Origin: Pseudomonadota bacterium
Lineage (GTDB): Bacteria; Pseudomonadota; Gammaproteobacteria; Xanthomonadales; Xanthomonadaceae
NCBI GenBank assembly: GCA_023439425.1
Contig: JAEXNZ010000150.1
Span: 1-7,623, forward strand
Length of the DNA: 7,623 bases
Reading direction: 5' to 3'
A model generated the notes under the pieces. That model saw only the letters and a program-made list of their open reading frames with translations. It was not told the origin of the DNA and made no database searches. The position numbers and the translations under genes were made by a program. Shown piece after piece: positions 6,903 to 7,623 of the stretch (its first letter is position 1; each line of letters opens with the position of its first letter).

Positions 6903-7550
6903 TCAGCCGTCGCCCAGCCAGCCGTCGATTTCCTCACTGGCGAGCAGGGTGCGCAGCTGGCTGGTGGAGGCACGACGCAGCGGTTTCTCATCTACTGCAG
7001 ACAGTGGCGGCTGGCGCAGGGCGTCGAAGGGCAGCACGGCCATGTCGAAGGTCAGTCCTTCGGCACTGAACACCCACACTGGCACGTCCAGCGTGCGCTC
7101 GCGGTCCAGGCGCAGCCGGCGCATCCGCGATTCAGCCGGAATGCCGTGTTCTTCCAGGAAGTACTGCACCGCATCGGCGTGGTCGGTATGCAACTGCAGC
7201 TGCACTGGACTGTGGTTGTCGGCGGTGCCGTCGAACACCGGTCCGCACAACCGTGGCGAGAACGCGTGCAGGAATTCCATCGCGCGCAGAGCAGCCTCAC
7301 GTTTGGCGCGCAGCTGCTCGCCATGCCCCGCACCGGCAAACAGGCGCTGGTACTCGCGCAGGGCGTCCTCGATCTCGGTGTTGCGCGGCAGCGAGGCATC
7401 GTCATGGATGCCGAGCCGGCTGGCGGCCTTGAGCTTGGCCTGGTGGTAGTCGCGGATACCGCCCTCGGCCATCAGCCGGGCGGCTTCATGGGCGAGCCGA
7501 TGCCGGCGCTCGCGGGTCTGGCTGGCTGCATGCTGACGTGCACGATGCAT
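6903..7550 (-). CDS. Conserved-hypothetical-type cytoplasmic protein of unknown function
   Basis: This encodes a 215-aa soluble protein with no signal peptide or membrane segment. The N-terminal third is strongly charged and helical (RARQHAASQTRERRHRLAHE, then EGGIRDYHQAKLKAASRLG). A mixed alpha/beta part follows, with GPVFDGTADNHSPVQLQLHT at about 105-124, then VPVWVFSAEGLTFDMAVLP and a closing ASTSQLRTLLASEEIDGWLG. I recall similar proteins in Xanthomonadaceae and other gammaproteobacteria as uncharacterised, but cannot name a function. The GTA-x5-SPVQLQL stretch is faintly like a nucleotidyltransferase GS-x9-DxD motif with the acids lost; this is speculation. The start at ATG 7548-7550 is chosen for AGGGGAG (7565-7559) 8 nt upstream; a start 23 codons earlier lacks this support. 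It converges on the fimbrial operon and is probably unrelated to it. Confidence 0.75.
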   Translation of the reverse strand: MHRARQHAASQTRERRHRLAHEAARLMAEGGIRDYHQAKLKAASRLGIHDDASLPRNTEIEDALREYQRLFAGAGHGEQLRAKREAALRAMEFLHAFSPRLCGPVFDGTADNHSPVQLQLHTDHADAVQYFLEEHGIPAESRMRRLRLDRERTLDVPVWVFSAEGLTFDMAVLPFDALRQPPLSAVDEKPLRRASTSQLRTLLASEEIDGWLGDG

Positions 7551-7559
7551 GAGCGGTGC

Positions 7560-7583
7560 TCCCCTGTTACGACCTTGAGGGGA
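7560..7583 (-). promoter_or_regulatory. 5'-leader hairpin covering the Shine-Dalgarno sequence
   Basis: On the - strand TCCCCT (7583-7578) can pair perfectly with AGGGGA (7565-7560) across a 12-nt loop. The second arm is six of the seven bases of the ribosome binding site of the gene starting at 7550. A helix here would hide the site, as in RNA thermometers and simple translational switches. The complementarity is seen; that it forms and regulates is inferred, and a six-pair stem may be only marginally stable. Confidence 0.35.
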
Positions 7584-7623
7584 CTTTACATGGTTGCTGT
7601 GACACTTGCGTAGAGCCACGCCC

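Noticed and set aside
6893..6919. Bidirectional terminator between the convergent genes
   Set aside because: The possible stems (GGCTG with CAGCC, or GGCTGG with CCAGCC) are 5-6 bp, one with a 15-nt loop, and no T-tract follows on either strand.

Overview
The window is GC-rich and densely coding. Its proteins look like those of a gammaproteobacterium of the Xanthomonas/Stenotrophomonas group (Lysobacteraceae). That placement rests on protein style and base composition only; there is no rRNA or housekeeping marker here.

Bases 1-213 hold no gene I can support and are probably the leader of the operon that follows. From 214 to 6901 five genes lie on the + strand: a CS1/CFA-I (class 5, alpha-clade) major pilin (214-726), an outer-membrane usher of the TcfC/CooC family (777-3419), a CblD/CooD/CfaE-type tip adhesin or pilus initiator (3422-4525, GTG start), a periplasmic chaperone of the CblB/CooB alternate family (4545-5300), and a YadA-like trimeric autotransporter adhesin (5297-6901). 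Gaps after the usher are 2 nt, 19 nt and a 4-nt ATGA overlap, so the last four genes look like one translational unit. Only the pilin-usher gap (50 nt) holds structure: a perfect 10-bp GC hairpin, a plausible device for making much more pilin than usher.

The first four genes together form a complete pilus machine. The chaperone caps subunits in the periplasm, the adhesin starts the fibre at the usher, and the pilin polymerises behind it by donor-strand exchange. Two things are unusual. The chaperone comes after the tip gene, whereas in the classic cfa, coo and cbl operons it comes first. And a second surface adhesin of an unrelated class (type Vc) is fused into the operon by stop-start overlap with the chaperone. 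Co-production of a chaperone-usher fibre and a trimeric autotransporter from one transcript is the most interesting feature here.

From 7550 down to 6903 a conserved-hypothetical-type gene runs on the - strand. It converges on the operon with only 1 nt between the stop codons, and its Shine-Dalgarno sequence can be masked by a 6-bp hairpin. I found no tRNA, rRNA, CRISPR, IS element or attachment site.
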